DNA of 31,359 bases from Phallusia fumigata. Its lineage: Eukaryota; Chordata; Ascidiacea; Phlebobranchia; Ascidiidae. Position numbers and translations under genes: made by a program. A model generated the notes under the pieces. It was given only the letters and a program-made list of their open reading frames with translations, was not told where the DNA came from and ran no database searches. Position 1 is the first letter of the stretch. Each line of letters starts with the position of its first letter. The DNA is taken from positions 1 through 31,359 of the forward strand of contig QXVZ01014049.1 of assembly GCA_008931825.1 (NCBI GenBank). The letters run 5' to 3'. Below are positions 1-9,357 of this stretch, in pieces.

Positions 1-213
1 TACAAACAGCAAACTAAATAAATAAAAAATGTCACAAATCTCAAACAAAACCAATTTTTTTTTTAATCTTATTACACGAAAAACTTTCAAGAAGTGCAAA
101 AATCATTGTCATCCCAGGCGCTTGCCAACTTGCTTGTTTTTGTTTTGAGAAAATGTTTTTAACTTTAAAAGCTTTTGTTACCAAGACGTTTTCACAGTAC
201 TTTGCGATACTAG
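1..213. other. Intron sequence upstream of first visible C2 exon
   Basis: AT-rich sequence with T runs and no convincing open frame. It ends in the splice acceptor ...GATACTAG, so the gene's 5' part lies left of the window. Confidence 0.6.
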
Positions 214-332
214 GTTGACCTGAGCGTCGGTGGAAACGTTGGAATCAAGCTGAATTATAAACTCCCGCAAACTCTCAATGTCACTGTTGACGGAGCGAAA
301 GGAATTCGTATTGACAATGACGATGTGCAGCC
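214..332 (+). CDS. C2-domain protein, exon (first strands of C2 domain)
   Basis: This exon opens a C2 domain, a beta-sandwich module that usually binds phospholipid or protein partners, often with calcium. The frame starting at 214 reads GNVGIKLNYKLPQTLNVTV and then GAKGIRIDNDDVQP, the pattern of the first two beta strands and first loop of synaptotagmin/RIM-type C2 domains. A TAG in frame at 211-213 forces the acceptor to be ...CTAG just before 214. The donor is GTATGT at 333, leaving two bases that join the next exon to give QPFV. The usual Asp of the SDPYV motif is Gln here, so classical calcium binding is probably weakened. The family within the C2 superfamily is not assigned. Confidence 0.85.
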
Positions 333-771
333 GTATGTGGAAATAATTTTTTTTAATATTGTACAGATTTACAATTAAAATAGAAACTTAAAATTACTAC
401 AACACTAGGGTTTCTAAAAAAAGTGCTTATCTGTCCTTTCCAAAACTGCTGGAACATTGAAAAAATATAAACGTATAATGTAAGCAAAAACAAGAGAAAA
501 CCTAAAGCAACAATTGCATGGCTGTAATTTCATCAGGCGACGTGTATAAATTTTGCGTTATAAAAACGATAGCATGAGGTCAGCAACGCTTTTTCATGGG
601 CAACTTTTATTGGGAAGAATAACTCTTAATTGAACCTTACTAACCAACGGTTTAGGTATTATTAAATCATTAAAGATGAAAAATGTAGTCGTCAATATTT
701 AGCCTCATACGGTTTTTAAATAAACTAAATGCACAAGCTGTTCAGTTTTAATGTTATGTCGCGATATGCAG
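333..771 (+). other. Intron of C2 gene
   Basis: AT-rich, from donor GTATGT to acceptor GATATGCAG. No other coding signal is seen. Confidence 0.75.
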
Positions 772-900
772 ATTCGTGCGTGTGTACATACCTGGTGTGC
801 CCTACGTCTACAAAACCTGGCCTTGTAAGGAACGAACCGATAGTCCGGAATGGAACGAGTCGTTTGATTTCCCAGTGCCAAAAGAAGAACTAAACAGCAG
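772..900 (+). CDS. C2-domain protein, exon (middle of C2 domain)
   Basis: Joined in phase to the previous exon, it reads PFVRVYIPGVPYVYKTWPCK and then RTDSPEWNESFDFPV. This matches the C2 core: the PYVKVYL strand, a lysine-containing polybasic strand, and the NPxWNExFxF signature present here as SPEWNESFDF. Acceptor GCAG precedes 772 and donor GTAAAG follows 900. Two bases are left over (AG) and complete an Arg codon with the next exon. Confidence 0.88.
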
Positions 901-1164
901 GTAAAGAGTTGCCCTTCATGGATTGTGTTGTTTATGTTTGTCGCAAAAGCTTCCTAATGTTTGTTGTTATACGAGTGTAATTTTCTCATTGGGAAACTTA
1001 CTACCCCTTATGAATTCGTACAGGGCGCTTTCCAAAGGTTGTATTCTATTTCTGTTCAACAAATTGCAAGCGCAAAATTCGGTTTGTAGGTCGCTGAAAA
1101 TAGTTTACGTTCCAGATACAATAGTAAGTGATGACCACTTTGTGTTCTTGCCACTTGTGTACAG

Positions 1165-1288
1165 GTACATCGTGCTCGTAATGGGAGACGCCAACGAGAC
1201 CGACAGCTATCTTGGCGAGTGTCACATTGACCTTGACAATTTCCAATTTGATCAGGGTTTTGAAGGGATTTTCCCCCTTTCTGACATG
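1165..1288 (+). CDS. C2-domain protein, exon (third calcium loop and end of C2)
   Basis: The frame reads YIVLVMGDANETDSYLGECH followed by IDLDNFQFDQGFEGIFPLSD. This is the usual strand, loop 3, YLGE-strand and final helix/strand of a C2 domain. In calcium-binding C2 domains this loop carries a D-x-D pair. Here it reads GDANETD, so one ligand position is an Asn-containing variant. Acceptor GTACAG lies before 1165 and donor GTGAGT after 1288, phase 0. With the 214-332 exon this completes one C2 domain of about 115 residues. Confidence 0.88.
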
Positions 1289-1586
1289 GTGAGTTGTAAC
1301 TGTTTAGTTGAAACTATAGGACCAAAAAACAAACGTTAAAGCATTTTGCTAGTTACGCTGCTATGTGTTGCCATATAATGAGTAGAACGACCTTCGGTTC
1401 CCTCGATTTCACTTAACAATACAATGCCAACTCAGATTGGGAGTTATAAGTTAATCCTCCTTCAAATGCTAGGTGACTTTAAAGAACCCTGTTTACTTAA
1501 TATTTGTTGTCTAAAACGGTGTATGTTGTAAATATTCAATTTTGTGTGGCAAGTTTGCGTGCGTTTAACAAAACAATAAATCTCAG
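1289..1586 (+). other. Intron of C2 gene
   Basis: Starts GTGAGT and ends AAATCTCAG. Nothing else is seen. Confidence 0.7.
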
Positions 1587-1721
1587 CGTGGAAACGTAGC
1601 TGTCCGAAGCCGATGGACCAGAAATGCAATTACGCAGGAGTTCCAGGAAGCAATGGTCGCACACGCCATGTACAAGAAACCCAACATGATTTTTGCCAGG
1701 GTCAGAGGGGCTGGAGACAAG
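1587..1721 (+). CDS. C2-domain protein, exon after the C2 domain
   Basis: Phase-0 exon of 45 codons reading RGNVAVRSRWTRNAITQEFQ and continuing EAMVAHAMYKKPNMIFARVR. It is basic and probably helical, with no domain I recognise. The acceptor is ATCTCAG, the donor GTGAGA. It follows the C2 domain directly and probably begins the C-terminal tail. Confidence 0.8.
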
Positions 1722-1835
1722 GTGAGATAACTGTACAGGCATTTTGTAGTGTTCCAACATGGCAAAGCTGAGTGCCGTGGTTATGTACAATATTGTCTCA
1801 AACAAATAGAACGTGGGTCGGAACGGAATAACTGT

Positions 1836-1843
1836 CTAGAATA
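1836..1843. repeat. Left target-site duplication of hAT-type MITE
   Basis: GTCTAGAA, repeated exactly at 2233-2240 on the other side of the element. Confidence 0.9.
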
Positions 1844-2232
1844 GTGGTTCCCAACCTGGGGGTCGCGACAGATATGTGATATTTTTACAAACGCAGACAG
1901 GTCTGTAATATTATTACAACTTTTTACCACACATTGGTTACAACTGGTTTGACCTGCATCATTATCTTGTCAGGTACGATAAGTGCCCATAGCTAACTGC
2001 ACAGGAATTGTCACGGAAACGTCACAGTCATTATTGTCATAAACAATGAAATCCTTAGGTTAAGGTCATGAAGTTGCTAAGCAGCCATTCATGGAGCAAA
2101 AGTGAATGCAAATAAATGATATACTGTAAAAAGCATTTGATTGATCTTGTTATTTAGGAAAAAATGGTCGGGTCGCAGGATATTTAAAATCATTATAGGG
2201 GATCCCCAGTAATAAAAGGTTGGGAACCACTG
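1844..2232. mobile_element. Non-autonomous hAT-type element (MITE), 389 bp
   Basis: The left end reads TAGTGGTTCCCAACCTGGGG and the right end, reverse-complemented, CAGTGGTTCCCAACCTTTTA: 15 of the first 16 bases match as terminal inverted repeats. The tips resemble the CAGTGGTTCTCAACC ends of Charlie-like hAT elements, and the 8-bp duplicated target GTCTAGAA is the length hAT transposases make. There is no transposase frame inside, so it must have been moved in trans. It sits in the last intron of the C2 gene. The perfect duplication suggests a fairly recent insertion. Confidence 0.88.
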
Positions 2233-2240
2233 GTCTAGAA
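2233..2240. repeat. Right target-site duplication of hAT-type MITE
   Basis: GTCTAGAA, identical to 1836-1843. Confidence 0.9.
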
Positions 2241-2426
2241 GATTGACATTTATGCAAAGCTGTTTTTTTGAATGTGCATTATATTTGTCAGTGTCGAATA
2301 TATGCCGAATGTATTTTGGCAGACCTCACACTTTTTACTATCAATTATTATCTTGGCACGATTTAAGTTATTAATCAAGTCGCCGCAAAACTTTCGGTGT
2401 CATCACCTGCTATGATTTCTATCGAA

Positions 2427-2869
2427 TTGAATCGCACCTTGCATCCGATCTGGATTTCGCGATGCACAAAGTTGTGCGATCAATAAAAGATCCCCCCGAT
2501 ATCACAACGATTCGATGTTGACCTTGCTGAGATGATGCCTGTGGCGCACCAGCTGGTGTAAGATGTATAAATCGGTAACGTGCATCTCTTTAATCGGGAG
2601 GGTTTGGTGATTGACATGTACCTTATTGGAATTTTCGTAATTGACTTTTGCGAATGGAAATTAATGTCGAGCATGTCAAGTGACGGTAGATGGTCCATTG
2701 TATTGGCCCTGCTGACGTGATGACTGTGGCGCACCAGCTGGTGAGATGTGGAAATAGGTAACGTGCATCTCATAAGGGTTTAGTGGGAAGGTTTTAGTGA
2801 TTGACAAGGGTCTAATTGAAAATTTCTTAATTGACGGATGAAAATTATTGTCGAGCACGTCAAAGGGTG
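2427..2869. repeat. Duplicated contig end A, copy 1
   Basis: Begins TTGAATCGCACC and ends GTCAAAGGGTG immediately before the N at 2870. The same segment, a few percent diverged, begins right after the N. Because both copies stop exactly at the N, an unmerged overlap of two allelic contigs is likelier than a real duplication. Confidence 0.85.
2526..2869. repeat. Diverged tandem repeat, unit about 185 bp
   Basis: Each contig-end copy contains two related units, starting near GCTGA at 2526 and 2711 (and 2970 and 3155 in copy 2). Shared landmarks are the 12-bp palindrome CACCAGCTGGTG, AACGTGCATCTC, GTGATTGACA, AATTTTC and GTCGAGCA[TC]GTCAA. The units are clearly diverged, so this tandem array is older than the A1/A2 split and real, unlike the contig-end doubling. 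Confidence 0.75.
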
Positions 2870-2870
2870 N

Positions 2871-3309
2871 TTGAATCGCACCTTGCATCCGATCTGGATT
2901 TGGCGATGCACAAAGTTGTGCGATCGATAAAAGATCCCCCTGATATCACAACGATTCGATGTTGACCTTGCTGAGATGATGCCTGTGGCGCACCAGCTGG
3001 TGTAAGATGTATAAATCGGTAACGTGCATCTCTGTCATCAGACGGGTTTGGTGATTGACATGTACCTTATTGGAATTTTCGTAAATGACTTTTGCGAATG
3101 GAAATTAATGTCGAGCATGTCAAGTGACGGTAGATGGTCCATTGTATTGGCTTTGCTGACATGATACCTGTGGCGCACCAGCTGGTGAGATTGGAAATAG
3201 GTATGTTACGTGCATCTCATAAATGGGAAGGGTTTAGTGATTGACAAGGGTCTAATTGGAATTTTCTTAATTGACGGATGAAAATTATTGTCGAGCATGT
3301 CAAAGGGTG
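2871..3309. repeat. Duplicated contig end A, copy 2
   Basis: Mirrors 2427-2869 end to end with substitutions and small indels, for example in the stretch after GTGCATCTCT. Confidence 0.85.
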
Positions 3310-4494
3310 GACCGGTGCGTGACTTTAAACTCAATATGACGTCATACTTTTTTGGCGTGGTAGGTTTAAAGAATGAAGTAAAATTGTTTGATTGTTTTAA
3401 GAACGATTGTTAAGTTTCTACCGCACATTAGTTTGAAGTTTCGGTCTAGGTTACTTATTTGTTTAGGTTCTAAGCTTTGTTGTAGTTGGGTAATGAGAAT
3501 TTATTCTTTGTGTGGCTGCTTTGCGGGCGGTTTTAATTAAGTTCTAAATACCACAATGTCTTCGGCAACCTGCCATAACGTTTTCTTGAACATATTTCAG
3601 TTTTAGCGGGTTTATACGATTTTGTTGTCTCGATCTAGTGGTTTCCAGCGGCGCAGGAATTTCTCCTCAGAGAGAATTTTATGAGTTAAAAGGGAGAAAT
3701 TTCCACTTCATAGTTAAGTTATTCATTTTTTAGGTAGACTGGTGGTTCCAAACCTTTAAATATCATCTTATATCACTTTTTGTCCGGTAGGGGTGGAATA
3801 AAGCGAAAGGGCTGAATGCACCAAATATGGTTGGGAGCCATTGTCCTTTTCGTTTTGAATTCTGTCGCAGCTGTTTGTTCGACTTACGTATGTAGTACAG
3901 AAAATCGTGAAAAACAACACCTTGGTATTTTTGGTAAAAACTACCGCAGTTTTGAGTTCGATACCTTGAAACGAAGCCGAACTCATAAACACACGCCAAC
4001 GCGATAATGCAACGTTTCATAACTGGAAATGAAACCACACTACCCCGTCACACTTATGTATTGCATAAAGTTTATCCAAGCCGCAAATGGGAAACCCGTG
4101 TTACCGATTCCGCAACTCATTACCCTAACCTTTGTAACCAACATATCGTTAAAACCGAAGTTTATTTACCTTTTCCTGCCTCACGAGCCTCTAACTGACT
4201 TTTAATTGGCCGGGGAATCGATTTTGCACCAGCGTTATCATCGGGTTTCAAGATCGCGATTCTGATGCGTCTTCGCTTTGTGACGTGATAAACGAGGCTG
4301 TGACGTCCCGTTCCTTGTTTGGACGTTTGTCACGTGAGTCGTGAAGGGTCGAGTATGTTTTCGCGGGCAATTGTATAGACCGCCTGAAATATTAATCGCA
4401 TAATTGCAAGACACGTTTACGCAGGTCTAAGCATACGAAAAAGATTTTGTGAATAACATGTACTTTGTCATTTTTGAAAGACTGTTTACCACAA
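3310..4494. other. Intronic stretch with possible hAT-like remnants
   Basis: No gene is seen. TAGTGGTTTCCAGC near 3638, TGGTGGTTCCAAACC near 3733 and GGTTGGGAGCCATTG near 3829 resemble degraded hAT tips, but no target-site duplication could be found. GGAATTTCTCC and GGGAGAAATTTCC (near 3656 and 3691) form a short inverted repeat. One palindromic CRE lies at 3337-3344. Confidence 0.4.
3337..3344. promoter_or_regulatory. Palindromic CRE octamer TGACGTCA
   Basis: Exact consensus for CREB/ATF-type bZIP dimers. It is isolated in AT-rich intron, so function is uncertain. Confidence 0.35.
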
Positions 4495-4809
4495 GAAAAT
4501 AACGCTGTCAATATAGCATTGAAACTTGCCTTTATTTCTGCTTTCAAAAAAATCACTCGGTTACCCAGTTAAACATACGACAAAATTCTCAGCATAAACA
4601 ATATCGAGCGGAAAGCTCACAAACCTGCTCACAGATGAGATCAGTCAAATCAAAGGCTTTTGGAGATTCGATCGATGATTTTGTCCAAACACCTAAACCG
4701 CACATCACATCGCTGGCAAGAGCTTGTAAAATCCAAGCACCGCCTCTCAAACTGTTTATTATTTTAACTCCTCCGCGCCCGGTCCATAAACGTCACAATA
4801 TCACGATTG

Positions 4810-4817
4810 TGACGTCA
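4810..4817. promoter_or_regulatory. Palindromic CRE in GC-rich block (copy 1)
   Basis: TGACGTCA within ATTGTGACGTCACGG, preceded by a half site AACGTCACAA. It lies in the GC-rich, CpG-containing block 4780-5060 that shows no difference between the two copies. The second copy is at 6142-6149. Confidence 0.5.
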
Positions 4818-5427
4818 CGGATGCGCTGCGGTCACGCCTAATGCGATCGCTCGTTGAAAGGCATTAAGCTGTCGGGCGGCGTTGACCTTTCGGGGTTCAA
4901 AGGTCAGAGGTTGTTTATTGCCGGTTGTTAGAGGCGCGAAATGCGGGCGGAATATTGTGCCATCGCGCGGCTGCCGCTTGGGCCTAATGATGGCAACGAA
5001 AGCAGCGCTTGTCGGTGAGTTTGGTAAACACAAGTCGCACCCAAACTGCGAGTGACAGATTCCGAGAAGCTTGATAAACGGCGTGTAAGCTATGAAATTT
5101 TATGTACACATGGACGTCGCGTTTGCATGATTTAGTTTTGGACAAATTTCCTGCGTTGCAATTTTCGTTGAGAAGAAACCACACGCCTTTTGACGAGGTC
5201 ATTTCTATTCAATATAACGTTGTAAAAACGTTAAAAAATACCTTTGCGATATAACATTGTAAAAACGTCAAAACCCATATTGACCACAACGACCAGTTCT
5301 TGGCCATCACTTGGTATTGGTGGCCACTTTGCCAAGATCGCCTGCCTGGTAATCCGATAACTGGACGCAAACAGCCGTCCGGCGCTATTTTGGGTGAAGC
5401 CCCGAAAGGGATCGCACAGCAAACACA

Positions 5428-5441
5428 GTTGCTATGGCAAC
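5428..5441. promoter_or_regulatory. RFX X-box (copy 1)
   Basis: GTTGCTATGGCAAC is a near-perfect inverted repeat, one base from the optimal RFX site GTTGCCATGGCAAC. X-boxes mark promoters of many ciliary genes in animals. No coding exon was found beside it. Confidence 0.5.
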
Positions 5442-6141
5442 AGCACGTATGATCGCCAGGGGTGACCTACTCGACCCTCGGGGTCAGCAGAATACGTGGG
5501 TCAGTTTGGTTTGTAAGGATAATCGTTGAGCAGCGTGATAAGGGAAACCGCCACAGTTTCAGTGAACACAGATTTTCCCCCAGCAAACGAACTGAGGTCA
5601 AAACCTAACGTTCATGTGCACTGTTGCTACTATAGTGGGCGTGTTGTGTTTTAGTGGATACCATTGAGGGTTTCCAAGTATCTACACGCCAAAACACAGA
5701 TATACCTTACACAATGCAAGATTGCATAACAATGGGCGTGTTGGGGTGTAGACCTGGGCGGTTTACAATTAGCCTTTTGCACCTACAGCACATGTCAACC
5801 TGAGGTCGCAGTTATTACATCCACTNGAAAATAACGCTGTCAATATAGCATTGAAACTTGCCTTTATTTCTGCTTTCAAAAAAATCACTCGGTTACCCAG
5901 TGAAACATACGACGAAATTCTCAGCATAAACAATATCGAGCGGAAAGCTCACAAACCTGCTCACAGATGAGATCAGTCAAATCAAAGGCTTTTGGAGATT
6001 CGATCGATGATTTTGTCCAAACACCTAAACCGCACATCACATCGCTGGCAAGAGCTTGTAAAATCCAAGCACCGCCTCTCAAACTGTTTATTATTTTAAC
6101 TCCTCCGCGCCCGGTCCATAAACGTCACAATATCACGATTG

Positions 6142-6149
6142 TGACGTCA
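6142..6149. promoter_or_regulatory. Palindromic CRE (copy 2)
   Basis: Counterpart of 4810-4817, with identical surroundings. Confidence 0.5.
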
Positions 6150-6758
6150 CGGATGCGCTGCGGTCACGCCTAATGCGATCGCTCGTTGAAAGGCATTAAG
6201 CTGTCGGGCGGCGTTGACCTTTCGGGGTTCAAAGGTCAGAGGTTGTTTATTGCCGGTTGTTAGAGGCGCGAAATGCGGGCGGAATATTGTGCCATCGCGC
6301 GGCTGCCGCTTGGGCCTAATGATGGCAACGAAAGCAGCGCTTGTCGGTGAGTTTGGTAAACACAAGTCGCACCCAAACTGCGAGTGACAGATTCCGAGAA
6401 GCTTGATAAACGGCGTGTAAGCTATGAAATTTTATGTACACATGGACGTCGCGTTTGCATGGTTTAGTTTTGGACAAATTTCCTGCGTTGCAATTTTCGT
6501 TGAGAAGAGACCACAAGCCTTTTGACGAGGTCATTTCGATTCAATATAACGTTGTGAAAACGTTAAAAATACCTTTGCGATATAACATTGTAAAAACGTC
6601 AAAACCCATATTGACCACAACGACCAGTTCTTGGCCATCACTTGGTATTGGTGGCCAATTTGCCAAGATCGCCTGCCTGGTAATCCGATAACTGGACGCA
6701 AACAGCCGTCCGGCGCTATTTTGGGGGAAGCCCCGAAGGGGATCGCACAGCAAACACA

Positions 6759-6772
6759 GTTGCTATGGCAAC
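6759..6772. promoter_or_regulatory. RFX X-box (copy 2)
   Basis: GTTGCTATGGCAAC preserved although flanking bases differ between the two copies. Confidence 0.5.
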
Positions 6773-7159
6773 AGCACGTATGATCGCCAGGGGTGACCTA
6801 CCCGACCCTCGGGGTCAGCAGAATACGTGGGTCAGTTTGGTTTGTAAGGATAATCGTTGAGCAGCGTGATGAGGGAAACCGCTACAGTTTCAGTGAGCAC
6901 AGATTTTTGCCCCCCAGCAAACGAACTGAGGTCAAAACCTAACGTTCATGTGCACTGTTGCTACTATAACGGGCGTGTTGTGTTTTAGTGGATACCATCG
7001 AGGGTTTCCAAGTATCTACACGCCAAAACACAGATATACCTTACACAATGCAAGGTTGCATAACAATGGGCGTGTTGGGGTGTAGACCTGGGCGGTTTAC
7101 AATTAGCCTTTTGCACCTACAGCACATGTCAACCTGAGGTCGCAGTTATTACATCCACT

Positions 7160-8512
7160 GGGACATGTTTTGCCCACAGCACTTCCAAACCGCTATTTTA
7201 GCCTACGTCAAAACGCCGATTATGCGATATTAGAACTGTTTTAGATAAACCTAAACCCGAGTCTGGAGCACGCTTCCGGCGACATGGCTCTGAAGCTGAA
7301 CTCGAGTAAATCCTTGTTCAAATAAACAGTTGTCTATCAGCGGAAAGCTAAGCCGCTGGGGTTACGCTTGCCAAGTGGTACTTTGTCGCATTTTCAGCGT
7401 GGCGTGAGTATCACTATATTTGAGTAATGCACATTTTTGAGGTGCAGTTGAACGTTGCGGATTTATTGCGTTTGTGTTCAGATGTTGCTACTTTATAAGG
7501 CGTTTAGAATCAGGGCGCAACCGTTGGAGGTATAAATATTCACTGCTAATATTCGCTAATGGTGAATTAATACGGTGTAACCCGTTATGAATCTCTTAAA
7601 AAAACGCAAAAATGTGAAAACGGTATCCAGGCTTAGGCAAGGCAAGGCTATTTTCCTTCAGCAACTTAACCATAAAATCATATAATTGTTTGCTGAACTT
7701 TTGGCGTTTTTTATCTTCATTTAAACCCCTGTAAAAGTTCTACCCACTAGCGGCGCTGGAGCGCTGTTTTCTTACCTTTTTACTCTTGCCACTGACCGAA
7801 AGCAGTTAGACGATTTTTGTAATCTCAATGATGCGAGCCACGGCGGAATCGTCATGTTCAGTTTATTTTCTTAGCCAGATAAGGCCGATTTACTGTATTG
7901 GCCCCTCCACTTTCCTGCCCCTTAATCCCCAGAACTGAGCTTCTTATACATTAGTCCAAGGTATTTTCATGAGTTAATGGCTCTCCGACGGATAGGGACG
8001 TTACACGTCCGCGTATAATTGAAGCAGCTTCGTAGCTTTTACCTTTCCCGAAGGTCGTTATGCTGTCATCTTTGTTTGTGGCGATTTGGCATGCGTTCAA
8101 AAGCACCTTGCGTTTTAATGCATAAGTCTCGTGCAATAGGCGGTATTGTATTTCTTGTCACGCTGTGGCTTGTTTGCGCCCGTGTTATACCTAAATTCAA
8201 ATTGTAAAAGTGATTACTTGCTACACGTTAAAGCGAACTGCGAACTAACAAAAGGACTTGGTGCTGTAAAGCGGGCTGATATTTTTAACGTGAAACCATC
8301 CTTACGTATGCATTTAACGTGTTTAATGAGTTTTTCCGTATTTTAAAGATTGTTCTTTGACATAATTTAGCTATCGGAGAAACACACGCAGTTGATAAAA
8401 ACGGAAATGTCCAACTTTGTGATCCCGGATCTGTTTTTATTCGTACATTGATGATACTTTTTAAAGAATCTTAAAAGATTTTTTTCAGCAAAGAAATGAT
8501 TTTGTATTTCAG
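7160..8512. other. Intronic stretch without a callable gene
   Basis: Mostly AT-rich. Around 7980-8200 both strands are open. The minus frame reads ALKRKVLLNACQIATNKDD up to a donor-like GGTAAAAG; the plus frame ends in a hydrophobic run IGGIVFLVTLWLVCARV. Neither has convincing splice partners, so no gene is called. Confidence 0.4.
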
Positions 8513-8587
8513 GCCATATCCATTCGGGTTCCAAAGGCCGGCGCCCAGTCGCGCCTTCGCGTGGTCAACGGGGTCCTTGTCCGCTAA
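8513..8587 (+). CDS. C2-domain protein, last exon and stop
   Basis: Acceptor TGTATTTCAG is followed by 24 codons, AISIRVPKAGAQSRLRVVNG then VLVR, and TAA at 8585-8587. It joins the 1587-1721 exon in phase 0. The tail is basic and the exon is GC-rich against AT-rich flanks. No AATAAA follows on the plus strand within 300 bp, so the 3' end is not fixed. An intervening exon cannot be excluded in so long an intron. Confidence 0.68.
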   Translation, partial: AISIRVPKAGAQSRLRVVNGVLVR

Positions 8588-8646
8588 ACTGTGTTGCCAT
8601 GGAAAAACGCGTGATGTAAATGATATTCCACTAATTTAGTGTCGAC

Positions 8647-8652
8647 TTTATT
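8647..8652 (-). terminator. Polyadenylation signal AATAAA of the minus-strand RIIa-like gene
   Basis: TTTATT on the plus strand, 223 bp past the proposed minus-strand stop at 8876 and only 59 bp past the C2 gene stop. The two genes therefore converge tail to tail. Confidence 0.5.
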
Positions 8653-8875
8653 TTGCGCACTTGGTACAACACTTTCTATTCCGCTTGTGTAGTTTTTTGG
8701 AACTTTTTTTAGCAGTTGAAATATTCATTGTCCTTGCATGTAATTCAGCGACAACGTGTTATATGTTGGGCTAAATGAGAAAAACGGGTTTGTCCCTTGC
8801 GTTCAACTTTCAATTATAGTTTAATTTTTTAATAACTTGTATATTAAACTAATCCAAAACTCTTTTATATGTATT

Positions 8876-8980
8876 TTAGGGGCCTGACACACTTACAGCC
8901 ATGATTCGTGTAAATGTCACTACGTTTTCAAATCCCTTGTACACATATGTCGATTCGTCAGTAGTTCCTTTATCTTGTGC
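8876..8980 (-). CDS. RIIa-like gene, proposed last exon
   Basis: After acceptor TGTTCGTAG the minus frame reads AQDKGTTDESTYVYKGFENV then VTFTRIMAVSVSGP and stops at TAA. The acceptor phase (0) fits the phase-0 donor of the 9358-9517 exon. An alternative donor GTAAGT lies after MA. The residue pattern suggests beta strands; no domain is recognised. Caution: the plus strand here is also open after a good acceptor (TATTTTAG at 8879), reading GPDTLTAMIRVNVTTFSNPL, so the strand call is not certain. Confidence 0.45.
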   Translation of the reverse strand, partial: AQDKGTTDESTYVYKGFENVVTFTRIMAVSVSGP

Positions 8981-9357
8981 CTACGAACATCACTGTATTG
9001 AAAGTAGTTCTCCCTTATACATGTATAATCTCTTGCTGTAAACGATCCGCCCTGATTTGGCATTACATCTAAATTATATTTTATTCCCATCGAGATGTCG
9101 ATGTGTGTCCCTGCCGCAGTATTTTTAATGATAAACATCTCTGGCAGTTTTTTTACCATTGGTTTACAACTGTGTCTTGAAACCGCTGCACATGTGCTTC
9201 TTCACTTTCCTTCGATTTTTCACCCACCACTGTATATTTTCGGAGCACTGTGCGATTACTTACATTTCTTATCCCGCTGTTGTTATTTCAACGCATACAT
9301 TTATCATCTTGCTGTGTTAACGTTTGGCAGTAGCACACAATAAACTTGGCAGTTTAC

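Larger units (their letters stand above)
4495..5825. repeat. Duplicated contig end B, copy 1 (1.33 kb)
   Basis: Starts GAAAATAACGCTGTC and ends TTACATCCACT before the N at 5826. Copy 2 starts with the same GAAAATAACGC right after the N. It is probably allelic. The first part (4583-5129) is identical in both copies, while the rest differs at about twenty sites by eye. Confidence 0.88.
5827..7159. repeat. Duplicated contig end B, copy 2
   Basis: End-to-end counterpart of 4495-5825. The short open frames inside are identical in both copies only because the DNA is. Confidence 0.88.
1722..8512 (+). other. Long last intron of C2 gene (6.8 kb)
   Basis: The phase-0 donor at 1722 and the phase-0 acceptor at 8511-8512 fit each other, and no intermediate plus-strand exon was convincing. 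The intron contains a MITE, a tandem repeat, the doubled CRE/X-box block and unannotated AT-rich sequence. Its true length is shorter if the doubled contig ends are allelic copies (about 1.8 kb would be removed). Confidence 0.6.

Noticed and set aside
3638..3848. Second hAT-like MITE
   Set aside because: The tips are only partly alike and no 8-bp target duplication brackets any pair of ends.
4635..6365. Identical short open frames repeated at 4635-4841/5967-6173 (plus) and 4815-5033/6147-6365 (minus)
   Set aside because: They are identical because the DNA block is identical in the two contig ends. They overlap each other on opposite strands and lack splice or promoter logic.
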